From Gemmatimonadota bacterium (GTDB lineage Bacteria > Gemmatimonadota > Gemmatimonadetes > Longimicrobiales > Gaopeijiaceae), in assembly GCA_041390105.1 (NCBI GenBank), contig JAWKQO010000003.1, forward strand, positions 620,001 through 684,000: a stretch of 64,000 nt of DNA, given 5' to 3'. The position numbers were made by a program, and so were the translations under genes. Positions within the stretch are counted from its first letter, which is position 1; each line of letters begins with the position of its first letter. Under the pieces are notes generated by a model that worked only from the letters and a program-made list of their open reading frames with translations, was not told the DNA's origin and made no database searches. Below are positions 25,304 through 33,398 of the stretch, one piece after another.

Positions 25304-25387
25304 CCCCCCCTTCCAGCGATCGGCCGCCGCGCCGGCGGGCGCCGTCCGATCCTGGACCTTGAGCGACTGCCTCGTCGGGGAGGCGAC

Positions 25388-25831
25388 GTGAGTATTCGGC
25401 CCATCTTGCTGGCGATCGCCGATCGCGCGCTGCGTGAACAGGTGGAAACCACGCTCCGCACCCATGGCTTCTCCCCGGCGGTGCTGCCCCCGGGGCAGCC
25501 GCTGCCCTGCCGGGGCACGGGCGTGGTCTGGATCTCGGACCTGCCCGCCGAGGAGCTCGCCACTCGATGCGGGCCCCAGGCTCAGGGCCGGGAGGAGAGC
25601 CTGCTGATCCGGCTCGCCGCCGATCGAGGGTCCCACGACGCCTTCACTGTCCTGGTGCCCCCGGTCTCGACCAGCGACCTGCTGATCGCGGTCTCCCGGG
25701 CCAACCGCTACCGCCATCTACTCGATACGCTTCGTCCCGTCGGCACGCCGGCGGGTGCGCCACGCGATCCCCACAGTGCGACACCCGCGTCTCAGGCCGG
25801 GGCCCAGGGCGCTCTGGTATCGAGGATGTAA
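25388..25831 (+). CDS. Degenerate receiver-domain protein related to the adjacent regulator
   Basis: A 147-aa protein with the layout of one REC domain. The end of the domain, AFTVLVPPVSTSDLLIAV then SRANRYRHLL (about 85-111), aligns with the regulator's AFDYLAKPFKGKELIVVV then DRAVRYRRLA without gaps, sharing AF, L, P, L, V, RA, RYR and L. The invariant Lys is replaced by Pro91, and the acidic pair is reduced to one Asp (IADRA, Asp12). A possible acceptor Asp51 survives in VVWISDLPAEE. It has no output domain, and residues about 115-147 are a Pro/Ala tail. The start is GTG 25388 with GGGGAGG 5 nt upstream. It may compete for the kinase, bind the regulator, or sense independently of phosphorylation. 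Confidence 0.75.
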   Translation: MSIRPILLAIADRALREQVETTLRTHGFSPAVLPPGQPLPCRGTGVVWISDLPAEELATRCGPQAQGREESLLIRLAADRGSHDAFTVLVPPVSTSDLLIAVSRANRYRHLLDTLRPVGTPAGAPRDPHSATPASQAGAQGALVSRM

Positions 25832-25878
25832 GTCGTATTTCTGCAGGCATTTAGCTCGTACCGTCGCCGCGCGGCTCC

Positions 25879-25894
25879 TGGCACCTCCCCTGCC
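25879..25894 (+). promoter_or_regulatory. Putative sigma-54 promoter of the cytochrome operon
   Basis: TGGCACCTCCCCTGCC is a near-consensus -24/-12 element (TGGCAC complete; TGC at -12; GG and GC ten bases apart). Initiation would fall near 25906, 37 nt before ATG 25943. It is the best of the three sites and sits beside a GAFTGA-containing activator gene. Confidence 0.65.
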
Positions 25895-25942
25895 TCCGTA
25901 CTTCTTCGGAATCGACGCTTGGCAGTATCCAAGGAGACCGCG

Positions 25943-27112
25943 ATGACCCCCGTTGCCCGACTCTCACTCCTGCTGGTCGCGTTCTCACAGTTCGCTCTTC
26001 CCGTCGCTGCCCAGCGCACGGCGACCGACACGCTGGTCTGGCCGCTGCCGCCCGACTCGCCGCGCATCCGCTACGCGGGCTCGTTGTCGTCGGAGCAGGA
26101 CCTCGGGAAGAGTCGCGGGTTCTTCAAACGGTTCTCCTCCGCGCTGCTCGGTGACGAGGAGCGGCACCCCGGGGTGACCCGCCCGCACGATGTCTACACC
26201 GACCCCGACGGACGCATGTTCGTCAGCAACGGACTCTCCGCCGGCGTCTGGGAATTCGACCCGAAGCGGAAGGAAGCCTCCCTGGTCCTGCCCCAGGGCC
26301 CGGCGGCCATCGGCAAACCGATGGGTCTCGATGGCGACGGCCAGGGACACCTGTTCGTGGCCGATCCCATCACCAAGCGCGTGGTCGAGATCGACTATGA
26401 GGGGACCTTCGTTCGCGCGTGGGGCGGTCCATCCCTCTTCCTCAATCCCGTCGACGTGGCCGTCTCGCCGGACGGGAGTCTCGTCTACGTCGTCGACAGC
26501 TACCTCCATCAGCTGCTCATCTTCGAGCGTACGGGCGATCTCGTGCGTCGTGTGGGTCACGACAACGAGTCCCTGACCGAGAAGCTGGACCGCCTGGCAC
26601 AACCACCCGCGCTGCTGGCCTCCGCCACGGTCGACCCGCACACCCAGAGCGAACCCAGCGATCTGACCGCCAATCGGGGCAACGAACCGGGCAGCTTCCG
26701 CTATCCCGCGTTCGTGTCCACGGCCCCGGACGGTTCGGTCTACGTGTCGGACGGGATGAACTTCCGCGTGCAGCGCTTCAACGCCGACGGCGACTATCTC
26801 GGTGGCTTCGGTCGGCTCGGCGACACGCCCGGCTCGTTCAGCCGGCCCAAGGGCCTGGCCACGGACAGCGAGGGCCACGTCTACGTGGCCGATGCCGCGT
26901 TCAACAACGTGCAGGTCTTCGACGATCAGGGTCGGCTCCTGCTGGCCTTCGGGAGCTTCGGCGACGGCGAGGGCGAAATGTGGATGCCAGCCGGGATCAG
27001 CGTCGACGCGCGCGATCGCATCTTCGTGGCCGACCGCTACAACAACCGCCTGCAGATCTTCCAGTACCTCACGGATGCCGCAGCGGTCGCCACACCTTCG
27101 GATCATCGGTGA
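25943..27112 (+). CDS. Exported NHL-repeat six-bladed beta-propeller of the cytochrome operon
   Basis: A 389-aa product with a signal peptide (MTPVARLSLLLVAFSQFALP, cut after AAQ near residue 24) and about six NHL blades: GVTRPHDVYTDPDGRMFVSN, GLDGDGQGHLFVADPITKRV, NPVDVAVSPDGSLVYVVDS, YPAFVSTAPDGSVYVSDGMN, RPKGLATDSEGHVYVADAAF and MPAGISVDARDRIFVADRYN. NHL propellers are recurrent partners of multihaem cytochrome clusters, where they are thought to help assembly or docking. ATG 25943 has AAGGAG 6 nt upstream. The stop overlaps the pentahaem start (GTGA). It is first gene after the strongest sigma-54-like site. Confidence 0.88.
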   Translation: MTPVARLSLLLVAFSQFALPVAAQRTATDTLVWPLPPDSPRIRYAGSLSSEQDLGKSRGFFKRFSSALLGDEERHPGVTRPHDVYTDPDGRMFVSNGLSAGVWEFDPKRKEASLVLPQGPAAIGKPMGLDGDGQGHLFVADPITKRVVEIDYEGTFVRAWGGPSLFLNPVDVAVSPDGSLVYVVDSYLHQLLIFERTGDLVRRVGHDNESLTEKLDRLAQPPALLASATVDPHTQSEPSDLTANRGNEPGSFRYPAFVSTAPDGSVYVSDGMNFRVQRFNADGDYLGGFGRLGDTPGSFSRPKGLATDSEGHVYVADAAFNNVQVFDDQGRLLLAFGSFGDGEGEMWMPAGISVDARDRIFVADRYNNRLQIFQYLTDAAAVATPSDHR

Positions 27113-27882
27113 TCCGGCTTCAACCATGGACGCCGACACGCATGCCCCGCTTCACGAGCTGCAGCGGGTCGCTCTTCCTGGCGATCCTCGCCGGGGCGAC
27201 GCCCACGTCGCTCCGCGCCCAGTGGCCCAACGGTCTCTCCATCCAGGCGACTCCCCACAACCTCACCATTCCCGCTCAGAACACCGACAAGGACATGATC
27301 GAGCGGATCGCCAACTACGGGGAAATCTGCGTCTACTGCCACTCCCCGCATGGGACGACGCTGCAGGGAGAGCAGCTTTGGAATCGGCCGACGCCGTCCG
27401 GGCCCTATCGCATGTACGACGGTGGGACGGCGATGCCCATGGACGCACAGCCCACGGGCAACTCGCTGCGCTGCCTCTCCTGCCACGACGGCACCATCGG
27501 ACTCGACGGGGTGATCGATTCGCCCAACAGCTTCCAGGGGATCCGCTGGGGCGAATCGATCGAGCGCTGCGACAACTGTCACAGTGGAGGCAACCCGCCG
27601 GGTGGCATCGACTGGGAAGGCGTGTGGTTCGATACGGATCTGCGCAAACAGCACCCCATCTCGATCCTCTACGACCCTCTGGCGACGCCGGGCTTTCGCA
27701 CGGCGGTAGAGGTGGAAGCCGCCGGCCTGCGCCTGTTCTCGGGCAAGGTGCAGTGCATGACGTGTCACGAGCCCCATTCGCAGCAGTTCCGCCCGTTCTT
27801 GCGCATCAGCAACGCGAACCGGCAGCTCTGCCTGGTCTGTCACACGTCCAACCCGTCGGAGTCGACGGCGCACTTCTGGTGA
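27109..27882 (+). CDS. Exported pentahaem c-type cytochrome
   Basis: A 257-aa product with five CxxCH sites: CVYCH (74-78), CLSCH (122-126), CDNCH (154-158), CMTCH (216-220) and CLVCH (241-245). Exactly five further His remain (50, 81, 182, 223, 255), enough for bis-His ligation of every haem. It is a homologue of the next gene, sharing EICVYCHxPHG, LWNR, MY, CLSCHDGTIGLD and HPIS-YDP; the CDNCH haem is extra. The start is GTG 27109, coupled to the NHL stop. ATG 27142 (MPRFTSCSGSLFLAILAG) gives a more ordinary signal peptide but has no Shine-Dalgarno. Confidence 0.93.
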   Translation: MIRLQPWTPTRMPRFTSCSGSLFLAILAGATPTSLRAQWPNGLSIQATPHNLTIPAQNTDKDMIERIANYGEICVYCHSPHGTTLQGEQLWNRPTPSGPYRMYDGGTAMPMDAQPTGNSLRCLSCHDGTIGLDGVIDSPNSFQGIRWGESIERCDNCHSGGNPPGGIDWEGVWFDTDLRKQHPISILYDPLATPGFRTAVEVEAAGLRLFSGKVQCMTCHEPHSQQFRPFLRISNANRQLCLVCHTSNPSESTAHFW

Positions 27883-27947
27883 TCGAGGACACGGTCGGTC
27901 ATGCACATAGAGACACGGTGAACACACCACTCGAAAGGAGGTCCTTC

Positions 27948-28643
27948 ATGAAGTCCGGTCGCCGCAGGCTCCTGACCGGGCTAGCGGTGGGAGTCGCGTT
28001 CGTGTTCGCCAACGCCCCCCCGCTGGTCGCCCAGGTCAACGACGACGTCAAGAACACGAAGCACAATCTGTCCATCTCGAGTGGTGGTAACGACCCCACC
28101 TCGAGCAATGCGTTGGTGGACTACGGAGAGATCTGCGTGTACTGCCACACGCCACACGGGGGTCAGGTCGATGCCCCGCTGTGGAACCGCAACTTCTCCA
28201 CCGCCACGTATCAGATGTATTCCAGTGCAACGCTGGACATGCCGCGAGACGGACAGCCGACGGGGATCTCCCAGGCTTGCCTGTCCTGCCATGACGGGAC
28301 GATTGGACTCGACGTCGTGATCAACGCTCCCAATTCGTACACGGGAATCATCCCGCCCACCACGCCGGGCACCAACACCATGCCGCCCGGCAATACGAAT
28401 CTCGGGAACGACCTGAGGAACGACCACCCGATCTCGGTCACCTACGACCCGTCGGCGGACCTGGCCTTCAACTCGGTAGCGAGCATCAAGGCTGCCGGGG
28501 TACGGCTATTCACGGATCCGACCGGCGGTGGCGAGAAGGTGCAGTGCGCCAGCTGCCACAATCCGCATGACAAGACCAACACGCCTTTCCTGCGGATCGC
28601 GAACAGCTCGAGCAATCTGTGCCTGACCTGCCACGTCAAATGA
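27948..28643 (+). CDS. Exported tetrahaem c-type cytochrome, OmcE-like nanowire candidate
   Basis: A 231-aa product with a twin-Arg-containing signal (MKSGRRRLLTGLAVGVAFVF, cut after VAQ at about 29). Four CxxCH sites: CVYCH (63-67), CLSCH (111-115), CASCH (200-204) and CLTCH (225-229). Only four other His exist (39 in TKHNLS, 70 in TPHG, 160 in NDHPIS, 207 in NPHD), so all four haems can be bis-His, and all eight Cys are haem Cys. From memory, size and motif order match the OmcE family of Geobacter, whose members polymerise into filaments. AAGGAGG lies 6 nt before the ATG, the strongest ribosome site in the operon, fitting a structural subunit. Confidence 0.93.
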   Translation: MKSGRRRLLTGLAVGVAFVFANAPPLVAQVNDDVKNTKHNLSISSGGNDPTSSNALVDYGEICVYCHTPHGGQVDAPLWNRNFSTATYQMYSSATLDMPRDGQPTGISQACLSCHDGTIGLDVVINAPNSYTGIIPPTTPGTNTMPPGNTNLGNDLRNDHPISVTYDPSADLAFNSVASIKAAGVRLFTDPTGGGEKVQCASCHNPHDKTNTPFLRIANSSSNLCLTCHVK

Positions 28644-28659
28644 TCGGAGCGGTGGACGG

Positions 28660-29730
28660 ATGACTCACCCCCGTTCCGCCGCGGTCGCCGTGTTGGCCGG
28701 CTGCAGCCTGCTTGCGGGCTGCAGCCGGCAGTTCCTTTCGCTGTTCCTGGACATCCCGGAACCGACGCCCGCTCCGGTGCAGGTGGCCGCACAGCCGGCC
28801 CCGACCCCGCTGTCCACGCTGCTGCACCTCGATCCGGACACGGTCCGTCCTCCGATCGAGGGCACTCTGGATCCGGACAGCGCCGTGGCTCTGCTCCCGC
28901 GGGACCCGGCTGGCAACATCGACTGGATGGAGGCGCTGCGCTCCGGGGTCATCAAGCCGCGCAGCGCGCTGCCCGATTCGCAGCCGCCCTTGGCCCTGCC
29001 GCCTCAGTTCACCTTCGCCTTCGACTTCTATTTCAAGGGTCCGGCGGAGCAATTGGACGCGTTCTTCCCCCACTCCTCGCACACGCAGTGGGTGGACTGC
29101 CGGCAGTGCCACGGACGGGTGTTCAAGTACCAGGACAACACCATCACCATGGCGGGGATCTTCCAGGGCGAGTGGTGTGGCTCCTGCCACGGCAAAGTGG
29201 CGTTCCCGCCGGTGACGGACTGCGAACGCTGCCACCGAAGCTTGCCCATGCCACCCAACCGCGCGCAGCCCGAGCTCCTGGGCACCATCACCATGGCGCG
29301 GTTGACGGTCACCGACTCGTCCGCGGTGGCGCCAGCGGCAGCGCCCGACTCCGCGTCGGGCTCCGGGGACAGCACCACCGTGGCCGCCAGCGGCGCTGCC
29401 GAGGGAGCGGGAACGCCCCCGGCAGTCGAGCGGGCCTACGGCGCAGAGTCGCTTCCGCCCGCGAAGTTCCCGCACTGGGTGCACCGCATCCGCTACACCT
29501 GCAAGACCTGTCACCTGACGCTGTTCGAGCCCAAGGCCGGTGCCAACCACGTCACGATGACCGACATCTCGGAGGGAAGGGCCTGCGGGGCCTGCCATGA
29601 CGGGATCACGGCGTTTGCGGCCGGCTTCAACGAGTGCCAGCGCTGCCATGTCCCGGCACCTCCACCGGCGCCCACGCCCGGTGCCGGCGGCGCCGATGTC
29701 GAGAGTGCGTCCGACGCCAGCCACCCATGA
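28660..29730 (+). CDS. Hexahaem lipoprotein with two cytochrome c7-type trihaem domains
   Basis: A 356-aa product with a lipobox LLAGC (Cys21; LAGC also at Cys15). A Pro-rich region and an IDWMEALRSGVIKPRSALP motif precede two related trihaem modules. The first (about 136-192) has FPHSSH, CRQCH, TITMAGIFQG, CGSCH, CERCH. The second (about 270-330) has FPHWVH, CKTCH, HVTMTDISEG, CGACH, CQRCH. An Ala/Ser/Gly linker of about 50 residues joins them. This is the c7-type trihaem layout duplicated, anchored to a membrane. It could be the periplasmic or surface relay between the barrel and the small cytochromes. The stop overlaps the barrel start (ATGA). Confidence 0.93.
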   Translation: MTHPRSAAVAVLAGCSLLAGCSRQFLSLFLDIPEPTPAPVQVAAQPAPTPLSTLLHLDPDTVRPPIEGTLDPDSAVALLPRDPAGNIDWMEALRSGVIKPRSALPDSQPPLALPPQFTFAFDFYFKGPAEQLDAFFPHSSHTQWVDCRQCHGRVFKYQDNTITMAGIFQGEWCGSCHGKVAFPPVTDCERCHRSLPMPPNRAQPELLGTITMARLTVTDSSAVAPAAAPDSASGSGDSTTVAASGAAEGAGTPPAVERAYGAESLPPAKFPHWVHRIRYTCKTCHLTLFEPKAGANHVTMTDISEGRACGACHDGITAFAAGFNECQRCHVPAPPPAPTPGAGGADVESASDASHP

Positions 29731-31643
29731 ACAGGCGGCTCCGCGCCGCCTGGACGGCGCTGCCCGCGGTCGTGTTTCTACTCGGTGCTGATCCGCTGGG
29801 CGCCCAGGGCCTTCTGGGTCGAGCCCCGGGGGCCGAGATCGGCGTCTCGGCACAGAGCCTCCGACGGGGCTCCGGTTCGGCGGCCACCGCTTCGGACGCC
29901 ACCTATCGACAGTGGCTGCGACTTCCGTTCCGGGGCGCGCTGCTGGCGCCCCGCATCCTCGCCTACGATCTGACCATCCAACCCGCGTTCACACAGCGCA
30001 CGGCCGTCGGTCTACCTGAGGCGCTCCAGACGGAGGAGCTGGCGTTCACGTTCGGCGCCCGCTTGTTCTCGAACAAGCTGCTCGGTCTCACCGTCACTTC
30101 GGCGCGCTCCGGTGGGGAGACCAGCGGCGGCTTCGGAGCCGACGGGCGCTACGACACCGGCTCCATGAGCGCCATCGTGCACCTCCGCAGTCAGCTGCTG
30201 CCGATGGAACTGTCGTTCGCGGAGGTCGATCGGGAGAACTCCTGGTCCAGCGCCACCACGACGACCCCGATCGAGTGGTCCAATCTCACGCGCACGGTGC
30301 GCTTCAGCGCCCGCAACCGGAAGATCAATGCGCGAGTGGAGCGCCTGGAGTTCGAGGACCGCATCGGGAACGCGGACTTCAGTTCGCTCGACGCCTCGTT
30401 CAGCCACCGCCTGCGGTGGGGCAAGGGGAGCGAGCTCGAGTCCGCCTACGATCACAACGAGCGCGAAGGAAGCCTGGTCAACACCCGCGACACCTGGCGT
30501 GAGCGACTCCGCCTGCAACACACGGAGACGGTTGCGACAGACTGGAGCATGCAACGGAGCGGCCTGATGACGCCGAGCGGGGAGCGGCAGAGCGGGTCCT
30601 ATTCCGGTGTGCTGAATGCGCGGTTGGGCGACTGGGGGGGGTTCGGCCTCCAGGGCGCGCGTCGCTCCACGCGCTTCGACGGCAGCCGCGACGAATCCTG
30701 GTCCGCAGGGCCTACGCTGCGCGTGGCCTTCGCGCTGCCTCTGGGCGCTCGCGTGTCGCTGGGCGGGGGGGCCGGGCGCGAATGGCGCACGCGCGAGAAC
30801 ATCGCCGGCGGAGTGCTCGACGTGGTGGATGAGTCACACTCGGTGGACGCCACCCTCAGCTTCCTGCTGCGCCAGCCGGACGTGTTGCGCGAGACGGTGA
30901 GCCTCCGCAGCGCCGATCTCGGCACCCTCTTCACGGAGGGGTTCGACTACCAGTTGGTGCTTCTGGACGACCTGGTGGAAGTGGTGGTCCTCACGGGCGG
31001 ACGGATCCGGGAAGGGGAGCGGTTGCTGGTCACCTACCGGTACCGTCTCGGGGACTTGCCCTCCGGCGCGCTGACCACCGCCCGCTATGACGCCTCGCTC
31101 TCCATCCGAGGCCTGTCCGTCCAGCACACGCGCTCCCTGCGCGACGCACCGGGCGAGAATGGCGAGGCGACACTCGGATTCAGCACGTTCGACGAGTCGT
31201 TCACCCGGATTGCGCTGGACCTACGGCGTGGTCAGACGCGCTTCGAGGCCCAGGCCAGCCAGCGCGACCGGAGCTCCTCGGCGTTCGACTTCCGGACGCG
31301 CGAGCTGAGCAGCTCTCTGATCCTGAGCCCGCGTTTCGGCGTATCCCCGGCCCTGGGGGCCTCCGCCCGCGAGACCTCGGACGATGGAGGGCGCTTCAAC
31401 GCCCGCTCCCTCTACGCCAACCTGCTCTGGACCCGGGGCCGCGTCCGGGCTTCGGGCCGCTTGAATCTGCTGGAGCTCTCGCTGGCGCAGGGCGAGAAGG
31501 ACCGATCGGTCAGCGGGTCGGCGGAGCTGGGCATGGAGGTGGGGATGATGGAAATCCAGCTGCGAGCCGAGACCGACCGGCGCTGGGAGCCCACGCGCTT
31601 CAGCGGGTCCCGCCTCTACGCTCGAGTGATCCGACGCTTCTAG
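29727..31643 (+). CDS. Outer-membrane beta-barrel of the cytochrome operon
   Basis: A 638-aa exported protein (signal MNRRLRAAWTALPAVVFLLG, cut after GAQ near residue 26). The body is almost entirely alternating polar/apolar strands rich in Arg, Ser, Gly and Thr (for example LGARVSLGGGAGREWRTREN, ARFEAQASQRDRSSSAFDF-like segments) with short turns. It ends RLYARVIRRF with the C-terminal Phe recognised by the BAM machinery. The length would allow about 20 or more strands, as in porin-cytochrome conduits (MtrB, OmbB). No sequence motif proves conduit function. The evidence is the translational coupling to the hexahaem lipoprotein. Confidence 0.85.
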   Translation: MNRRLRAAWTALPAVVFLLGADPLGAQGLLGRAPGAEIGVSAQSLRRGSGSAATASDATYRQWLRLPFRGALLAPRILAYDLTIQPAFTQRTAVGLPEALQTEELAFTFGARLFSNKLLGLTVTSARSGGETSGGFGADGRYDTGSMSAIVHLRSQLLPMELSFAEVDRENSWSSATTTTPIEWSNLTRTVRFSARNRKINARVERLEFEDRIGNADFSSLDASFSHRLRWGKGSELESAYDHNEREGSLVNTRDTWRERLRLQHTETVATDWSMQRSGLMTPSGERQSGSYSGVLNARLGDWGGFGLQGARRSTRFDGSRDESWSAGPTLRVAFALPLGARVSLGGGAGREWRTRENIAGGVLDVVDESHSVDATLSFLLRQPDVLRETVSLRSADLGTLFTEGFDYQLVLLDDLVEVVVLTGGRIREGERLLVTYRYRLGDLPSGALTTARYDASLSIRGLSVQHTRSLRDAPGENGEATLGFSTFDESFTRIALDLRRGQTRFEAQASQRDRSSSAFDFRTRELSSSLILSPRFGVSPALGASARETSDDGGRFNARSLYANLLWTRGRVRASGRLNLLELSLAQGEKDRSVSGSAELGMEVGMMEIQLRAETDRRWEPTRFSGSRLYARVIRRF

Positions 31644-31762
31644 CGGACTGGGGGCGAGCCGACGACGGCGGGGGCCCAGCGCCGCCCGGAATCCTCCCTC
31701 TCGCCTCCGCGGAGCCACCGAAAGGACCGGCCGGCCACCATCCCTCCCCTCCAGGTTGCCTT

Positions 31763-31808
31763 TCCCCACCCCACCGCCTCAGCTTGGGCCTCCTGGGTCG
31801 GGTGGGGA
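31763..31808. terminator. Hairpin after the cytochrome operon
   Basis: TCCCCACCC (31763-31771) pairs perfectly with GGGTGGGGA (31800-31808) across a 28-nt loop. It could end the cytochrome transcript or act in the leader of the serine hydrolase gene that starts at 31839. No T-run follows. Confidence 0.3.
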
Positions 31809-31838
31809 GGGAGGTTCCAGTCTTTCCGGAGGTCACCC

Positions 31839-33350
31839 GTGCGACGTTCCACGCTGTTCCTGACCGTACCCCTCGTCCTGGCTGCCTGTGGCGGAGAGCA
31901 GGCCGCCCTGGACACCGCCGAGTCCACCCTCGTGGACCCGGACCGGGCCTACCTGCTGGCCCGCGCCGATTCGCTCGAGCTGCCCGGCACCTGGGAGCCC
32001 CCGCCAGGCGACGCCATCGATCACCACACGTCCGGCTTCGCCAAGATCCTCTGCTCGAACGTGTTCCTGAGCGGCTTCGACGTGGCGGACGCCGCGGAGA
32101 ACACGGGGTACTTCACGTCGCCCTACGAGGAGCGCGCTCAGGTCGTCGACACCGCGGTGGACTTCTCCACCAGGACGGTGCGCTTGACCCTGCCCTCCGG
32201 GGTGGTGCGTCAGGCCAAGGTCTACGGCAGCCAAGGCTGCGTGACCTCCCCGATCGGAATGGACTCGGTGTACTTCACGCCCGAGGTGGTCACGCAGAAC
32301 CTGCCGGACGCGGCCACCACGCCGTGGCCGATGGGCGACGTGCTTTCCGACGAGCCGTTCCCGGCCGGGGTGGACGAGGCCAAGGTGCGCGCGGCGGTCG
32401 ACGCTGCCTTCATCGAGGGCGGCATGACCAACGCGTTCGTGGTCACCTACAAGGGCCGCATCATCGGTGAGCGCTACGGTCCCGGCGTGGACCTGCACAC
32501 GCCGCTGGAGAGTTGGTCGATGGGCAAGAGCCTCACGGGCTCCTTGGTGGGCGTTCTCATCCAGCGCGGCGTGTACGAGCTGTGGCAGCCGGCGCCTATC
32601 CCGGAGTGGCAGGAGCAGGAGAACGATCCGCGCCAGCAGATCCGCATCGGCGACATCATGCGCATGTCGAGCGGCATCCGCATCCACGCGCCGCAGGATC
32701 CCGACTACGATCCCGCGGCCGGTTACCCAGATCACCTGTACCTCTATACGGGCACGGTCAACTCGTATCACTGGGCAGCCACGCGTCCGCAGCAGTGGCC
32801 GCCCAACACCGTGGGCCGCTATCGCAACACGGACCCGGTGCTCGGGAACTACCTGGTGCGGCTGGGCGTGTCGCAGCTGGGCGAGGACTACCACTCGTTC
32901 CCGCAACGGGCGCTGTTCGACAAGATCGGCATCCGCAACATGATCATGGAGACCGATCCCTACGGGAACTTCCTCACACAGGGCTATGAGTTCGGTGCCG
33001 CCCGTGACTGGGCACGGCTCGGCAACCTGTGGCTGCAGGACGGCGTCTGGAATGGTGAGCGCATCCTGCCCGAGGGCTACTCCGAATATGCGCGTACGCT
33101 CGCGCCTGCCTGGCTGGCGGACCGGCGGCCGCAGTACGGAGGAGCGTTCTTCTGGGTGAACGGCGACGGCCAGTTCCCAGTTCCCGAGACCGCGTTCTTC
33201 ATGGCCGGAGCGGGTGGGCAGAACACCATCATCATTCCCACCCACGATCTGGTGGTCGTGCGTCTGGGCAAGTACAAGGGCGCACGGGAGGGCGGCCAGG
33301 GGCTGCAGCGCGCGCTCGAGTTGCTGATGGAGGCCGTGCCGGCCAACTGA
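31839..33350 (+). CDS. Serine hydrolase, class C beta-lactamase-like lipoprotein
   Basis: A 503-aa lipoprotein (MRRSTLFLTVPLVLAACGGE, lipobox LAAC). The penicillin-binding fold motifs are present: SMGK (Ser nucleophile and Lys), YRNTD (Tyr-x-Asn) and AGAGGQNTII at the KTG/HxG position. About 180 residues precede the catalytic domain and hold two Cys (KILCSN, GSQGCV) that could form a disulfide. Family members are esterases, D-aminopeptidases or 6-aminohexanoate-dimer hydrolases rather than true beta-lactamases. GTG 31839 has GGAGGT about 6 nt upstream. A strong hairpin (33399-33430) lies downstream. Confidence 0.88.
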   Translation: MRRSTLFLTVPLVLAACGGEQAALDTAESTLVDPDRAYLLARADSLELPGTWEPPPGDAIDHHTSGFAKILCSNVFLSGFDVADAAENTGYFTSPYEERAQVVDTAVDFSTRTVRLTLPSGVVRQAKVYGSQGCVTSPIGMDSVYFTPEVVTQNLPDAATTPWPMGDVLSDEPFPAGVDEAKVRAAVDAAFIEGGMTNAFVVTYKGRIIGERYGPGVDLHTPLESWSMGKSLTGSLVGVLIQRGVYELWQPAPIPEWQEQENDPRQQIRIGDIMRMSSGIRIHAPQDPDYDPAAGYPDHLYLYTGTVNSYHWAATRPQQWPPNTVGRYRNTDPVLGNYLVRLGVSQLGEDYHSFPQRALFDKIGIRNMIMETDPYGNFLTQGYEFGAARDWARLGNLWLQDGVWNGERILPEGYSEYARTLAPAWLADRRPQYGGAFFWVNGDGQFPVPETAFFMAGAGGQNTIIIPTHDLVVVRLGKYKGAREGGQGLQRALELLMEAVPAN

Positions 33351-33398
33351 GGCCAAGCAGGCGGAGGCATCCCCGCGTTGCGGGACCGTCACCGTCCG

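Larger units (their letters stand above)
24881..25387. other. 507-bp divergent regulatory region between kinase and receiver-like gene
   Basis: No convincing large gene lies here. It holds a leftward -24/-12 site (24979-24994), a rightward one (25186-25201), and two perfect palindromes: TTCAAGCTTGAA at 24923-24934, in the kinase leader, and CAACCGGTTG at 25134-25143. The second lies between the two promoters, about 140 bp behind the leftward one and 43 bp behind the rightward one, a plausible activator site. The last 175 bp would be the leader of the receiver-like gene. Confidence 0.6.

Noticed and set aside
31839..33350. A true beta-lactamase
   Set aside because: SxxK and YxN are shared by many esterases; the long N-terminal region and a GGQ in the third motif favour a general serine hydrolase.
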